Assembly: GCF_004329815.1 (NCBI RefSeq)
Contig: NZ_SJPE01000009.1
Coordinates: 59,691-123,690, forward strand
Direction of reading: 5' to 3'
Source of the DNA: Flavobacterium silvisoli
GTDB taxonomy: Bacteria; Bacteroidota; Bacteroidia; Flavobacteriales; Flavobacteriaceae
Length of the DNA stretch: 64,000 bases
Made by a program: the position numbers and the translations under genes
Shown here: in pieces, positions 7,518 through 16,990 of the stretch
How positions within the stretch are numbered: the stretch's first letter is position 1
Layout: each line of letters starts with the position of its first letter
The notes under the pieces: model-generated
The model's database searches: none
Seen by the model: only the letters and a program-made list of their open reading frames with translations
What the model was told of the DNA's origin: nothing

Positions 7518-8582
7518 ATGAAGCGGTTTTTACATAAAATAGCGTTATTTCTGGTGTTACCCATACTTCTATGGGGCATAGCCGAAGCTCTTTTACCGGT
7601 TACCGCTTTTACGCACCGGAACAGTGAGGCTATTTGTTTTGTGACCAAAATTCCGCATGCGGCCAGTTATTACCCGCATATCGATTCGAAGATGCAGGCC
7701 GTTGGCGACTTGTGTCATCACACCCCTTATCAGGTGTATAAAGAAGAAGTTTGGAAAACCGACGAATGGGGGTTCCGCAACGAACACTTTGCTTTCGACC
7801 CGGATATCGTTATCGTGGGCGATTCGTTTATGCAGGGTACCAGTTTGAGTCAGGATCAAACGCTGGCGGCTAAATTGGGAGCGGTGTTTGACGGTAAAGT
7901 GACAATTTACAACATGTCGCCCAGTTCGATGTCGGAATTTGACCGTTACCTTACTATGGGGATTCTTCAAAAACCAAAGCTGTTGATTTTTTCGATGGTG
8001 GAGCGCAACGTTCCCGAACCGATTGTTCTTTTCAGACCCGAACAGCACTCAACGCTTAAAAATGCGATTAAGACGATGCTTGGTTTCGGCAACCTGAATG
8101 TGTATTTGGATAAGGCTTTTAAACAGTATTCTATCAAGTGGTTACAATCGAGAATCAATCATGTCAAGGGACAGGGCATACCTGCGGCAGACGGGTCCAA
8201 TATGTTTTTCCTGAACGGAATTAAAGACGGACATCGACCGGGCGATTTGATGCAAGAGGCAGACGTGCTTTTGTCGTATAAAAAGTATTGTGAGCAGCGC
8301 GGAATCCGATTTATGTTTTTGCCCATGCCCAACAAAGAAACGGTTTATTTTGAGAAGGTCCCTTTTGTAAAACAACCCGAATATTTGCTTACATTAGACT
8401 CGGTTTTGAAAGCCCGAAATGTGGCGGCTCTGAATACCATACAACTGTACAATGAGTACCGCCAAACCCAGTCGCGCTATTTGTACCATTTGGATGATAC
8501 CCACTGGAATTCAAATGCAACGGGACTGGTAGCTAAAGTGCTCCACCGCTATATTACGGACGGGCAATTATTGAAAAAGTAA
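7518..8582 (+). CDS. SGNH-hydrolase-like protein, partner of the MBOAT transferase
   Basis: A 354-residue protein with an N-terminal membrane/signal segment (about 8-25, IALFLVLPILLWGIAEALL) and a periplasmic SGNH-fold domain. The block I nucleophile is S103 in VGDSFMQG, and the C-terminal Asp-His pair is D327-x-H329 in DDTHWNS. This is the layout of AlgJ/AlgX/PatB-type O-acetyltransferases, which take the acyl group delivered by the MBOAT protein and place it on the glycan. The start lies 2 bases after the MBOAT stop, so coupled expression is likely. Confidence 0.82.
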   Translation: MKRFLHKIALFLVLPILLWGIAEALLPVTAFTHRNSEAICFVTKIPHAASYYPHIDSKMQAVGDLCHHTPYQVYKEEVWKTDEWGFRNEHFAFDPDIVIVGDSFMQGTSLSQDQTLAAKLGAVFDGKVTIYNMSPSSMSEFDRYLTMGILQKPKLLIFSMVERNVPEPIVLFRPEQHSTLKNAIKTMLGFGNLNVYLDKAFKQYSIKWLQSRINHVKGQGIPAADGSNMFFLNGIKDGHRPGDLMQEADVLLSYKKYCEQRGIRFMFLPMPNKETVYFEKVPFVKQPEYLLTLDSVLKARNVAALNTIQLYNEYRQTQSRYLYHLDDTHWNSNATGLVAKVLHRYITDGQLLKK

Positions 8583-8607
8583 AATACTAACTAAAAAAAA
8601 TACTAAT

Positions 8608-9090
8608 ATGTTTGTTCCTTTTGACAGTTTACCCGGAGAATCCAGAATTTGGATTTACCAATCGAATCGCAAGTTTTCGGATGCAGAAATGGCCGAGATT
8701 GAAAGCGATTTGCAAACGTTTGTCGAAAACTGGTCGGCCCACGGTACCGGACTGGAGGCATCCTATTTGTTGAAATACAACCGATTTATTATTTTGGCCG
8801 TCAACCAGGATGTGCAGCAGGCTACCGGCTGTTCTATTGATGCCTCGGTATCTTTCATTCAGAAGTTGGAGCAGAAGTATCAGGTGGATTTGTTGGATAA
8901 AATGAATGTTACCTTTAAAAACGGGGAGCACATTGCTCACAAACCGCTGATTGATTTTAAGCGCATGGCCAAAGAAAAAGCCGTTACGGCCAATACGATT
9001 GTTTTTAACAATTTGGTGAATACCATAGAGGAGTTTAACGAAAGTTGGGAAGTTCCTGCCGCTGACAGTTGGCACAGTCGTTTTTTTTAA
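8608..9090 (+). CDS. Conserved hypothetical protein (often mislabelled ABC transporter ATPase)
   Basis: A 160-residue soluble protein conserved in flavobacteria. It begins MFVPFDSLPGESRIWIYQSN and contains CSIDASVSFIQKLEQKY in the middle. It has no signal peptide or membrane helix. Public annotations of similar proteins often read ABC transporter ATPase, but no Walker A, Walker B or signature motif is present, so that name is not supported. The mix of conserved Trp, His and Cys/Asp residues suggests a small enzyme or regulator of unknown role. The gene lies 25 bases after the SGNH gene and 10 bases before the GH3 fusion gene, so it is probably in the same operon. Confidence 0.8.
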   Translation: MFVPFDSLPGESRIWIYQSNRKFSDAEMAEIESDLQTFVENWSAHGTGLEASYLLKYNRFIILAVNQDVQQATGCSIDASVSFIQKLEQKYQVDLLDKMNVTFKNGEHIAHKPLIDFKRMAKEKAVTANTIVFNNLVNTIEEFNESWEVPAADSWHSRFF

Positions 9091-9100
9091 TAGCGTATAC

Positions 9101-12100
9101 ATGAAAAAGTTTTTATTCAGAATAGGGGTGTGGACCGCATTGGCGGTATTGGTTACGAATTGTGCATCGGTCAAAAATACTTCGTATCCGGTAGTGTTGC
9201 CCAAGGCCGATTTTGCCGGTGAGGAAGAAGATTATGTGCCGCATCTCAAATCTGAAAGAAAGAACTTTTTTCCGGTTACCGATGCCGAAACCCGTTGGGT
9301 AGACAGCATTTACCAACAGATGACTTTTGAAGAAAAGGTGGGGCAGTTGTTTATGGTGGCCGCTTATTCCAATAAAGATACGGTACATACCAATGCCATT
9401 CAGAAATTGGTTCGCGATTACAAAATAGGCGGGCTGATTTTCTTTCAGGGCGGTCCGATGCGTCAGGTCCGTCTGACCAATTTATATCAATCTAAAGCCA
9501 AAGTGCCTTTGTTCATCGGTATTGATGCCGAATGGGGGATGAGCATGCGTTTGGACTCTACCTTCCGTTATCCGTTCAACATGACGTTGGGGGCTATCCG
9601 GGATTTAAAATTGATAGAAAAAGTTGGTAACAGTATGGCTAAAGAAACCAAACGAATGGGGGTACACTTTAATTTTGCTCCTGTTTTAGACATTAATACC
9701 AATCCGAAAAACCCTATCATCGGCTACCGTTCTTTTGGAGAAAACAAAGTGAATGTGACCGAGCATGCCATAGCCCTGATGAACGGGGTTCAGAGTCAGG
9801 GAATTTTTTCAACCGGTAAGCACTTCCCTGGTCACGGCGATACTTCGACGGATTCCCACAGCACGTTGCCTTTGGTAAGCGCTTCTTTGGAGCATTTGGA
9901 AAAGGTAGAGCTTTACCCCTATAAACGTATGTTTGATGAAGGTTTGGTTTCGGTTATGGTGGCGCATTTGAGCGTGCCGAGTCTGGAGCCGCGTGAGGGA
10001 TACCCTACGTCGATTTCGTATCATGTGGTTACCGATGTCCTTAAGAACGAGTTGGGCTTCGACGGTTTGATATTTACCGATGCACTCAACATGAAAGGAG
10101 CCAGTAATTTCAAGAAGCCGGGCGATATCGATTTAGAAGCCTTTAGGGCAGGAAATGACATCTTGCTTTTTGCCGAAAATGTACCGTTGGCCGTAGAAAA
10201 AATTTGTATGGCTTATCAGGACAGCCTGATTTCGGAAGCACGTTTGGCGGAGTCGGTTAAAAAAATATTGCGTTACAAGTTTAAAGCCGGGTTGAACAAA
10301 TACCGCCCCGTGGAAAGCGCCAATTTATTTAATGATCTGAATCCGGTTACCAACGAAGCGTTGCAATACGAACTGTACGAAAATGCGGTTACGGTGGTTA
10401 AAAATGACAATGTGTTACCCATCAGAAACCTGAATCAGAAAATTGCTTATGTTAAAATGGGTGATGATACCAACAGTGCTTTTGTAACAACCCTGAAAAA
10501 GTATGCCGATGTTACCGAAGTCGCCGATGCCAACATTGATTCGTTGTTGGTGAAACTGGCCGATTATGAGACCGTAATCATCGGTTACCACAAATCGGAT
10601 AAAAGCTGGTGGAAATCACCCGAGCTGATGGTACCCGAATTGCAGTTGATTGACTCCTTGGCGGCCAAAAAGAAAGTGATTTTAGATTGTTTTGCCAAAC
10701 CGTATTCGCTTTCCCGAATTCTGAACTTCGACGAGATAGAAGGCGTGGTGGTTTCGTATCAAAACGGCGATATTGCTCAGGAAGTTTCGGCCGAATTGTT
10801 GTTTGGAGCCATTACCTCAAAAGGGAAACTACCGGTTTCCATCAACAGCAAATACAAAGCAGGCGATGGGTTGTCTATAGAAAAAATTGACCGACTGGGC
10901 TTTGCCAAACCAGAGAACGTTGGGATGAGTTCGGAAAAACTGAAGCAAATAGAAACCTATGCGCAAAAGGCAATCGACCGCAAGATGGCTCCGGGCATGC
11001 AGGTTTTGGTGGCCCGAAAGGGAAAAGTCATTTACCAAAAATCCTTTGGCACCAAAACGTATGAGGACAATATAAAAGTAAAAAATACTGATTTGTACGA
11101 TGTGGCTTCTCTGACCAAAATCATAGCCACCTTGCCCAATGTGATGCAGGTTTACGATCAGAAAGAGGTGACTTTAGAAACCACTTTGGGGGAAATGTTG
11201 CCACAGTTTAAAGGTTCAAACAAACAGCAGATTACCTTTAAGGAGTTGTTGTCGCACTATGGAAGAATGCAGGCGTGGATTCCGTTTTACAAAGCCACTT
11301 TGGATTCGGCTAAAATGCCGATGCAAAAGTACTACCGCAAAGTATACACCGAAGGCTTTACCAAAAGAGTATCGGATAGTTTATTCCTGCGCGACGATTA
11401 CCACGATACCATCATGAAAAAAATCATCAACAGTCCGTTGATTGACAAAAAAGAATACCGTTACAGCGATTTTACGTTCATTATACTGAAGCAGTATCTG
11501 GAGAAAATAACCGGTAGAAAGTTAGACGAACTGGCCGATACCCAATTTTTCAAATTGTTGGGGATGAGTAATACACTGTACAATCCGTTGCAAAAATTTG
11601 ATAAAAGCGTGGTGGTGCCGACCGAAATCGATACTTATTTCCGACACACTACCGTGCAAGGATATGTACACGATATGGAGGCTGCTATGGAAGGGGGGGT
11701 AGGCGGTCATGCCGGAATCTTCTCTAATGCCATGGATGTGGCCAAGATGATGCAGCTGTATTTACAAAAGGGAACTTACGGAGGGCAATGCTTTTTTTCG
11801 GAGTCTACCTTTGATGATTTCAATAAATGTTGGTACTGTGCCGAGGGCAATCGCCGGGGATTGGGATTTGATAAACCGCAACTCAGTGGCGGTGGCCCTA
11901 CCTGTGGCTGTGTGTCGATGTCGAGTTTTGGGCATACCGGTTTTACCGGAACGATAGCCTGGGCCGACCCGCAAACCGAAATTGTTTACGTTTTGTTGTC
12001 CAACCGAACGTATCCCGATTCGAATGCGGCCAATACCTTTTCTAAGGAAAACATACGTGAAGACATTCAGCGTGTGATTCAGGAGGCTATTATCGCCCCA

Positions 12101-12103
12101 TAA
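9101..12103 (+). CDS. Lipoprotein fusion: GH3 beta-N-acetylhexosaminidase plus serine hydrolase (beta-lactamase class)
   Basis: A 1000-residue protein with a lipobox (VTNCAS, lipidated C21). The N-terminal half is a NagZ-type GH3 catalytic domain: K240-H-F-P-G-H-G followed by D251-S-H253, the Asp/His dyad of NagZ, and the nucleophile D327 in IFTDALNM. A GH3 C-terminal domain (about 420-590) follows. The C-terminal half (about 610-1000) is a penicillin-binding-protein-like serine hydrolase with S670-x-x-K673 (SLTK), Y788-S-D790 and H945-T-G947 in place of the KTG triad. The combination suggests envelope muropeptide recycling: removal of GlcNAc and an amidase, peptidase or esterase step in one outer- or inner-membrane-anchored protein. 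Confidence 0.9.
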   Translation: MKKFLFRIGVWTALAVLVTNCASVKNTSYPVVLPKADFAGEEEDYVPHLKSERKNFFPVTDAETRWVDSIYQQMTFEEKVGQLFMVAAYSNKDTVHTNAIQKLVRDYKIGGLIFFQGGPMRQVRLTNLYQSKAKVPLFIGIDAEWGMSMRLDSTFRYPFNMTLGAIRDLKLIEKVGNSMAKETKRMGVHFNFAPVLDINTNPKNPIIGYRSFGENKVNVTEHAIALMNGVQSQGIFSTGKHFPGHGDTSTDSHSTLPLVSASLEHLEKVELYPYKRMFDEGLVSVMVAHLSVPSLEPREGYPTSISYHVVTDVLKNELGFDGLIFTDALNMKGASNFKKPGDIDLEAFRAGNDILLFAENVPLAVEKICMAYQDSLISEARLAESVKKILRYKFKAGLNKYRPVESANLFNDLNPVTNEALQYELYENAVTVVKNDNVLPIRNLNQKIAYVKMGDDTNSAFVTTLKKYADVTEVADANIDSLLVKLADYETVIIGYHKSDKSWWKSPELMVPELQLIDSLAAKKKVILDCFAKPYSLSRILNFDEIEGVVVSYQNGDIAQEVSAELLFGAITSKGKLPVSINSKYKAGDGLSIEKIDRLGFAKPENVGMSSEKLKQIETYAQKAIDRKMAPGMQVLVARKGKVIYQKSFGTKTYEDNIKVKNTDLYDVASLTKIIATLPNVMQVYDQKEVTLETTLGEMLPQFKGSNKQQITFKELLSHYGRMQAWIPFYKATLDSAKMPMQKYYRKVYTEGFTKRVSDSLFLRDDYHDTIMKKIINSPLIDKKEYRYSDFTFIILKQYLEKITGRKLDELADTQFFKLLGMSNTLYNPLQKFDKSVVVPTEIDTYFRHTTVQGYVHDMEAAMEGGVGGHAGIFSNAMDVAKMMQLYLQKGTYGGQCFFSESTFDDFNKCWYCAEGNRRGLGFDKPQLSGGGPTCGCVSMSSFGHTGFTGTIAWADPQTEIVYVLLSNRTYPDSNAANTFSKENIREDIQRVIQEAIIAP

Positions 12104-12170
12104 TCTTTAACTCTTTTTTTGCCAATTTCCGTTGCTATTTTTCTTAATTTCGTGGCACTAAAATTCTATT

Positions 12171-13307
12171 ATGAAAATAGCTATTGTATGCTATCCCACC
12201 TTCGGAGGAAGTGGAGTTGTAGCCACGGAGTTAGGACTTGAGTTAGCCCATCGCGGTCATGAAATACATTTCATCACTTATCGTCAGCCCGTGCGGTTGG
12301 CTTTGTTGAATCCGAATGTGCATTACCACGAGGTAATTGTTCCCGAATATCCGTTGTTTCATTATCAGCCCTATGAGTTGGCACTATCGAGCAAATTGGT
12401 GGATATGGTGAAACTGCATAAAATTGAATTACTACACGTGCATTATGCTATACCCCACGCGTATGCCGGTTATATGGCCAAGCAGATGTTGAAAAGCGAG
12501 GGTATCAACATTCCTATGGTTACAACGCTTCACGGAACCGATATCACTTTGGTGGGCAACCATCCGGTGTATAAAACTGCGGTAACCTTCAGCATCAACG
12601 AATCGGATGTAGTTACATCGGTTTCCCAAAGTTTAAAAGACGATACCTATCGCCATTTCAACATCAAAAAGGATATTCATGTGATTCCGAACTTTATTGA
12701 ATTGGATAAGAACAGGAATGAGAAGCTCATTTCGTGTCAGCGCTCAGTGATGGCCAAACGAGAGGAGCGCATCATCACTCACATCAGTAACTTCAGAAAA
12801 GTAAAACGCATACCGGACATCATTCGGATTTTTGATAAAATTCAGCAACAGCTTCCGGCTAAGCTGATGATGGTGGGCGACGGACCTGAAAAAGAAAAAG
12901 CAGAGCAGTTGTGTGAAGAACTTGGGATTCAGGATAAGGTTATCTTTTTTGGCAACAGCCACGAAATAGATCAAATCTTGTCGTACTCCGATTTGTTTTT
13001 ACTGCCTTCAGAAACGGAGAGTTTTGGTTTGGCAGCCTTGGAAGCCATGGCCTGGAGTGTGCCTGTAATTTCGAGTAACTCGGGTGGTTTACCGGAGGTG
13101 AATTTTGACGGGGTTTCGGGCTACCTGAGTAATGTAGGCGATGTAGATGGCATGGCTCAGAATGCTCTTAAGATTTTGACCGATGAGACTGAATTGAATA
13201 AATTTAAAGCTAACGCCCTGAAAGTAGCGGAGCGATTTGATATCAAAAACATATTGCCACTCTATGAATCATTATATGAAGAAGCCATCAACGCTAAAAG
13301 TAAGTAA
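12171..13307 (+). CDS. bshA: N-acetyl-alpha-D-glucosaminyl L-malate synthase BshA
   Basis: A GT4-family glycosyltransferase that joins UDP-GlcNAc to L-malate, the first step of bacillithiol synthesis. The 378-residue length matches the family. The N-terminal signature MKIAIVCYPTFGGSGVVATE, the loop LHGTDITLVG and the nucleotide-sugar site PSETESFGLAALEAMA are all present. A possible promoter precedes it (TTTG near 12117 and TAATTTCG near 12145). The next gene begins directly after the stop codon. The bshB and bshC steps are not in this window. Confidence 0.92.
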   Translation: MKIAIVCYPTFGGSGVVATELGLELAHRGHEIHFITYRQPVRLALLNPNVHYHEVIVPEYPLFHYQPYELALSSKLVDMVKLHKIELLHVHYAIPHAYAGYMAKQMLKSEGINIPMVTTLHGTDITLVGNHPVYKTAVTFSINESDVVTSVSQSLKDDTYRHFNIKKDIHVIPNFIELDKNRNEKLISCQRSVMAKREERIITHISNFRKVKRIPDIIRIFDKIQQQLPAKLMMVGDGPEKEKAEQLCEELGIQDKVIFFGNSHEIDQILSYSDLFLLPSETESFGLAALEAMAWSVPVISSNSGGLPEVNFDGVSGYLSNVGDVDGMAQNALKILTDETELNKFKANALKVAERFDIKNILPLYESLYEEAINAKSK

Positions 13308-13733
13308 ATGAAAAAAGTACTGCTGTTCCTGACCCTGATTTTTTTGTATTCCTGTTCTTCAACCAAAGCGCCGGTAAAGAAGCCCTTGTATGAGGTATTG
13401 GTCGTGAATAATGACGGAGGAGCCAATATCAAATTTTACGAAATCCTGACCGAACCCAAAGAGATCATGATGCTGTTGGGTGATGAAACGCTGCGGAAGC
13501 TGATTCACAAAGGCGATACGACTAACAGTAGTTTTGTGATTCTGAACGCAGGGCCTACCAAGGAGCCCTACAACCGCATCAAGATAGAAAAGGTTGTGGA
13601 AACGCCCACTCAAATAGAAATACAGATTAAAGATACCCAGAAGAATCTTGATCCGACACAGACCGATGAGAATACAGCCTATCCGTATACCATTCTCAAA
13701 GTGAACTCAAAGAAAACGATTGTCATCAAATAA
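13308..13733 (+). CDS. Small lipoprotein of unknown function
   Basis: A 141-residue protein with a lipoprotein signal (MKKVLLFLTLIFLYSCSS, predicted lipidated C16) and a mature part of mixed alpha/beta character (EVLVVNNDGG, FVILNAGPT, KKTIVIK). The short beta-strands near the N-terminus and the motif VILNAGP remind me of small protease-inhibitor or PrcB-like folds, but I cannot assign a family. The ATG follows the bshA stop codon with no spacer, so it is probably cotranscribed with bshA. A strong bidirectional terminator follows. Confidence 0.75.
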   Translation: MKKVLLFLTLIFLYSCSSTKAPVKKPLYEVLVVNNDGGANIKFYEILTEPKEIMMLLGDETLRKLIHKGDTTNSSFVILNAGPTKEPYNRIKIEKVVETPTQIEIQIKDTQKNLDPTQTDENTAYPYTILKVNSKKTIVIK

Positions 13734-13771
13734 AAAAATCCCGTCAGGAATAAAACTCTGACGGGATTTTT
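13734..13771. terminator. Bidirectional rho-independent terminator
   Basis: A perfect 8-bp GC stem, CCCGTCAG (13740-13747) with CTGACGGG (13758-13765), is flanked by an A run on the left and a T run on the right. It serves the rightward bshA/lipoprotein pair and the leftward barrel gene that ends at 13790. Confidence 0.9.
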
Positions 13772-13789
13772 GATGTTATGGTTTTCAGA

Positions 13790-14287
13790 TTAGAATCGGT
13801 AACGGATGCCCAAAGCAATATCCGGCCCGAAGTTATCTTCACGGAATTTGTTATCGCCACTGTTGTTTAAGTAAAACTCAGGTCGGAAATCCAATGACAA
13901 CTGTAACGGTACTTCGGCAAAGTTGTACTCGATACCGATATCACCGGCAGCCAGGATGATGGAACCGCTTTCGCTTACACCGGCATAATCATATCTCCAG
14001 CTACCCAAACCGGCACCTACACCGGCATACCAGTTGAAGCCTTTGTCAATATCCCACACCCATTGGTACAATCCAACTAATTTCATAGCATCTACATGTT
14101 TGCTGTTGCGCCAACCTAAATCAAATTCTAAACGGTTGTTTTTTGACAATCCTCTTTGGTATGAGATCTCACCTCCAAAGCCATCATTGTCTCCTAAACG
14201 TAAACCTAAAGCATTCTTCGAAATGTCCTGAGCTTGCGCCGTTGCTAATCCTACTAGCATAAAGGCACTTAGAAATAATTTTTTCAT
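13790..14287 (-). CDS. Outer-membrane beta-barrel protein
   Basis: A 165-residue protein with a clear signal peptide (MKKLFLSAFMLVGLATAQAQ) and alternating hydrophobic strands in the mature part, ending in ...GIRYRF with the C-terminal phenylalanine typical of barrels that use the BAM machinery. The size fits an eight-stranded OmpX/OmpW-like barrel. The frame extends 20 codons upstream to 14347, but that part is AT-rich and the signal peptide begins at 14287, so I use that start. Ligand or role is unknown. It is convergent with the lipoprotein gene and shares its terminator. Confidence 0.8.
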   Translation of the reverse strand: MKKLFLSAFMLVGLATAQAQDISKNALGLRLGDNDGFGGEISYQRGLSKNNRLEFDLGWRNSKHVDAMKLVGLYQWVWDIDKGFNWYAGVGAGLGSWRYDYAGVSESGSIILAAGDIGIEYNFAEVPLQLSLDFRPEFYLNNSGDNKFREDNFGPDIALGIRYRF

Positions 14288-14476
14288 AATTACTGAATTA
14301 ATTTTTGTTTTTAAATGAATGTTGTAAAATTGAATTTGTAGTAGCAATTCTACTAAAACAAAGATAGGACATAAAGGTAATAGGTTTTTACATAATCTTT
14401 AGTAAAAGTTACAGAATTTCTATTTTGAGGGATTAAATAAAATTCAAACAAATTTCGCCAACTAATTTCAATAAAC

Positions 14477-14484
14477 TATATTTG
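14477..14484 (+). promoter_or_regulatory. -7 promoter box (TATATTTG) for aroC
   Basis: An exact TAnnTTTG match 50 bases upstream of the aroC start, in an AT-rich gap that also carries the upstream region of the leftward barrel gene. I see no convincing -33 TTG; TTTCG at about 14453 is the nearest candidate. Confidence 0.45.
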
Positions 14485-14534
14485 TTAACCCTAGGCCTTA
14501 CTGGCCCTGTAACAAAGGATAAAAATAATTTACC

Positions 14535-15602
14535 ATGGCCGGAAATAGTTACGGAACCCTTTTCAGACTGACCACTTTTGGTGAATCACACGGAGACGCT
14601 TTAGGCGGAATCATAGATGGTTGCCCAGCCGGAATATCGCTCGATTTTGAAGCTATCCGAAAGGAAATGCAACGTAGAAAACCCGGACAGTCGAGCATCG
14701 TAAGCCAACGCAAAGAAGACGATGAAGTGCAGTTCCTCTCCGGAATTTTTGAAGGCAGAACCACCGGAACTCCCATAGGTTTCCTCATTCCCAATACCAA
14801 TCAAAAGTCAGACGATTACTCTCATATTAAAGATACCTACCGTCCGAGTCATGCCGATTATGTATATGAAAAAAAATACGGTCTGCGCGATTATCGCGGA
14901 GGCGGGAGGAGTTCAGCCCGTGAAACGGCATGCAGAGTAGTAGCAGGGGCTGTAGCCAGGCAAATACTGCCCGATATAAAAATCAATGCTTTTGTTTCTT
15001 CGGTAGGAGAAATTTTTATAGATAAACCCTATCAGGCTTTGGATTTTTCGTTGACCGAAAGCAATGCTGTGCGTTGTCCTGACGCGGCAACTGCCCAAAA
15101 AATGGAAGATTATATCAAAGAGATACGCAAACAGGGAGATACTGTGGGAGGGACCGTAACCTGCGTGATACAAAATGTACCTATAGGGCTGGGAGAACCG
15201 GTATTTGATAAACTTCATGCCGAATTGGGCAAGGCTATGTTGTCTATCAATGCAGTAAAAGGCTTTGAATTTGGCAGTGGCTTTTGCGGAGCCCGTATGA
15301 AAGGCAGTGAGCATAACGATTCGTTTAACGAAGACGGGACAACCAAAACCAATCTTTCCGGCGGTATTCAGGGCGGTATTTCAAACGGTATGGATATTTA
15401 TTTTCGGGTTGCTTTTAAACCCGTGGCTACCTTGTTGCAAAAGCAAGAGGTACTGACCAACCAAAATACTCTTATAGAGCAACAGGGCAAAGGCCGACAC
15501 GATCCCTGTGTAGTGCCCAGAGCGGTTCCTATAGTTGAAGCTATGGCCGCCTTAGTATTGGCCGATTTTTATTTAATCAACAAAATCTATCAAAATCATT
15601 AG
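14535..15602 (+). CDS. aroC: Chorismate synthase
   Basis: Converts 5-enolpyruvylshikimate 3-phosphate to chorismate using reduced FMN, the last step of the shikimate pathway. The 355-residue protein carries the family signatures GESHG near residue 18, [20 protein letters not shown] (FMN/substrate site) and a C-terminal [15 protein letters not shown]. The start ATG is fixed by the strongly conserved N-terminus [20 protein letters not shown]. No other aromatic pathway gene is next to it, so it is probably monocistronic. Confidence 0.97.
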   Translation: MAGNSYGTLFRLTTFGESHGDALGGIIDGCPAGISLDFEAIRKEMQRRKPGQSSIVSQRKEDDEVQFLSGIFEGRTTGTPIGFLIPNTNQKSDDYSHIKDTYRPSHADYVYEKKYGLRDYRGGGRSSARETACRVVAGAVARQILPDIKINAFVSSVGEIFIDKPYQALDFSLTESNAVRCPDAATAQKMEDYIKEIRKQGDTVGGTVTCVIQNVPIGLGEPVFDKLHAELGKAMLSINAVKGFEFGSGFCGARMKGSEHNDSFNEDGTTKTNLSGGIQGGISNGMDIYFRVAFKPVATLLQKQEVLTNQNTLIEQQGKGRHDPCVVPRAVPIVEAMAALVLADFYLINKIYQNH

Positions 15603-15666
15603 GATGATTTCCGTTTGCATTACGCAGCTACGATAATTTAAAATACGATACAGTAACTAAAACCAT

Positions 15667-16923
15667 ATGACTACAACAGCAGTTTCCAAGAAATCCTTCT
15701 TTTCCAATCTTACCGTTCAAATTGTAATTGCCATGCTGTGCGGGGCTCTACTCGGTATATACATCCATAATAATTATGCAGTGGAAGATGCCAAAAGCTT
15801 CAGCGATAAAATAAAAATGCTGGCAACCATCTTCATCCGATTGGTGCAAATGATTATTTCGCCTTTGGTATTTACCACTTTGGTGGTGGGAATTGCCAAA
15901 TTGGGAGATATCAAAGCCGTGGGAAGAATAGGAGGGAAGGCACTGATTTGGTTTTTTTCGGCTTCCCTGGTTTCCCTTTTGATTGGAATGTTTTGGGTAA
16001 ATACGCTGCAGCCTGGAGTGGGTTTGAAACTGGGCAATGTCGATTTAACAACCGCAACCGAGGTTACTCAAAAGACTGAAGGTTTTTCAGCCCAGAACTT
16101 TGTGGAGCACATCATTCCGAAAAGTATAGTAGAGGCTATGGCGACTAATGAAATTTTACAGATTGTCATTTTTTCTATTTTCTTTGGTTTGGCAGCAGCA
16201 TCGATAGGAGCTCATGCCAAACCGGTGGTGAATGCCCTGGATAAAACCTCGCACATTGTTTTGAAAATGGTAAACTATGTAATGAAGTTTGCCCCTGTAG
16301 GCGTTTTTGGTGCGATAGCGGGTGTATTTGCCATCAAAGACGTGAATGAATTGCTGGTAACTTATGCCAAGTTTTTCAGTTCTTTTTTGGTCGGAATCGG
16401 TTCGTTGTGGTTATTCTTATTGGTAATAGGATATATTTTTCTGAAAAATCACATGACTGCTTTGCTGAAACGAATTGTGGGTCCGCTGGTGATTGCTTTC
16501 GGAACGACTAGTAGTGAGGCTGTATTTCCTAAATTGACAGAAGAATTGGAACGTTTTGGAATCAAAGACAAAATAGTATCGTTTATGTTGCCGTTAGGAT
16601 ATTCTTTCAATTTAGACGGAAGTATGATGTATATGACTTTTGCCAGTATTTTTATTGCACAGGTCTATGGGGTACATTTAGACACCGGAACCCAGATGAC
16701 GATGCTGTTGGTTTTGATGTTAACCAGCAAGGGAATAGCCGGAGTACCGAGAGCCAGTTTGGTAGTAGTGGCGGCCACTTGCGGGATGTTTAAAATTCCG
16801 GTTGAAGGGATAGCGCTGATTTTGCCGATAGACCATTTTTGCGATATGTTCAGAAGTGCGACCAATGTTTTAGGAAATGCTTTGGCTACATCGGTGGTAG
16901 GCAACTGGGAAAAAGACAGTTAA
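15667..16923 (+). CDS. Dicarboxylate/amino acid:cation symporter (DAACS family)
   Basis: A 418-residue transporter of the GltP/DctA type that takes up glutamate, aspartate or C4-dicarboxylates with Na+ or H+. Around eight hydrophobic helices are present, along with the re-entrant loop segment AFGTTSSEAVFPKL (HP1, serine-rich motif), the TM7 stretch YSFNLDGSMMYM and the HP2 region SKGIAGVPRASLVVVAA. The TM8 substrate region is PIDHFCDMFRSATNVLGN. The substrate cannot be narrowed from sequence alone. It stands 64 bases after aroC with no visible terminator between them. Confidence 0.92.
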   Translation: MTTTAVSKKSFFSNLTVQIVIAMLCGALLGIYIHNNYAVEDAKSFSDKIKMLATIFIRLVQMIISPLVFTTLVVGIAKLGDIKAVGRIGGKALIWFFSASLVSLLIGMFWVNTLQPGVGLKLGNVDLTTATEVTQKTEGFSAQNFVEHIIPKSIVEAMATNEILQIVIFSIFFGLAAASIGAHAKPVVNALDKTSHIVLKMVNYVMKFAPVGVFGAIAGVFAIKDVNELLVTYAKFFSSFLVGIGSLWLFLLVIGYIFLKNHMTALLKRIVGPLVIAFGTTSSEAVFPKLTEELERFGIKDKIVSFMLPLGYSFNLDGSMMYMTFASIFIAQVYGVHLDTGTQMTMLLVLMLTSKGIAGVPRASLVVVAATCGMFKIPVEGIALILPIDHFCDMFRSATNVLGNALATSVVGNWEKDS

Positions 16924-16926
16924 AAA

Positions 16927-16957
16927 TTTTGATATTTGAAATACTGCTTTAAATTTG
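16927..16957 (+). promoter_or_regulatory. Bacteroidota-type promoter for the first T9SS protein
   Basis: A -33 element TTTTG (16927-16931), an 18-base spacer and the -7 box TAAATTTG (16950-16957) stand 33 bases upstream of the ATG at 16991. Confidence 0.5.
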
Positions 16958-16990
16958 CTTTGAAGAGCCATTTATTTAATCGGTATTTTT

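Noticed and set aside
8608..9090. ABC transporter ATPase name for this protein
   Set aside because: No Walker A or B, no signature motif; the label is a database habit.
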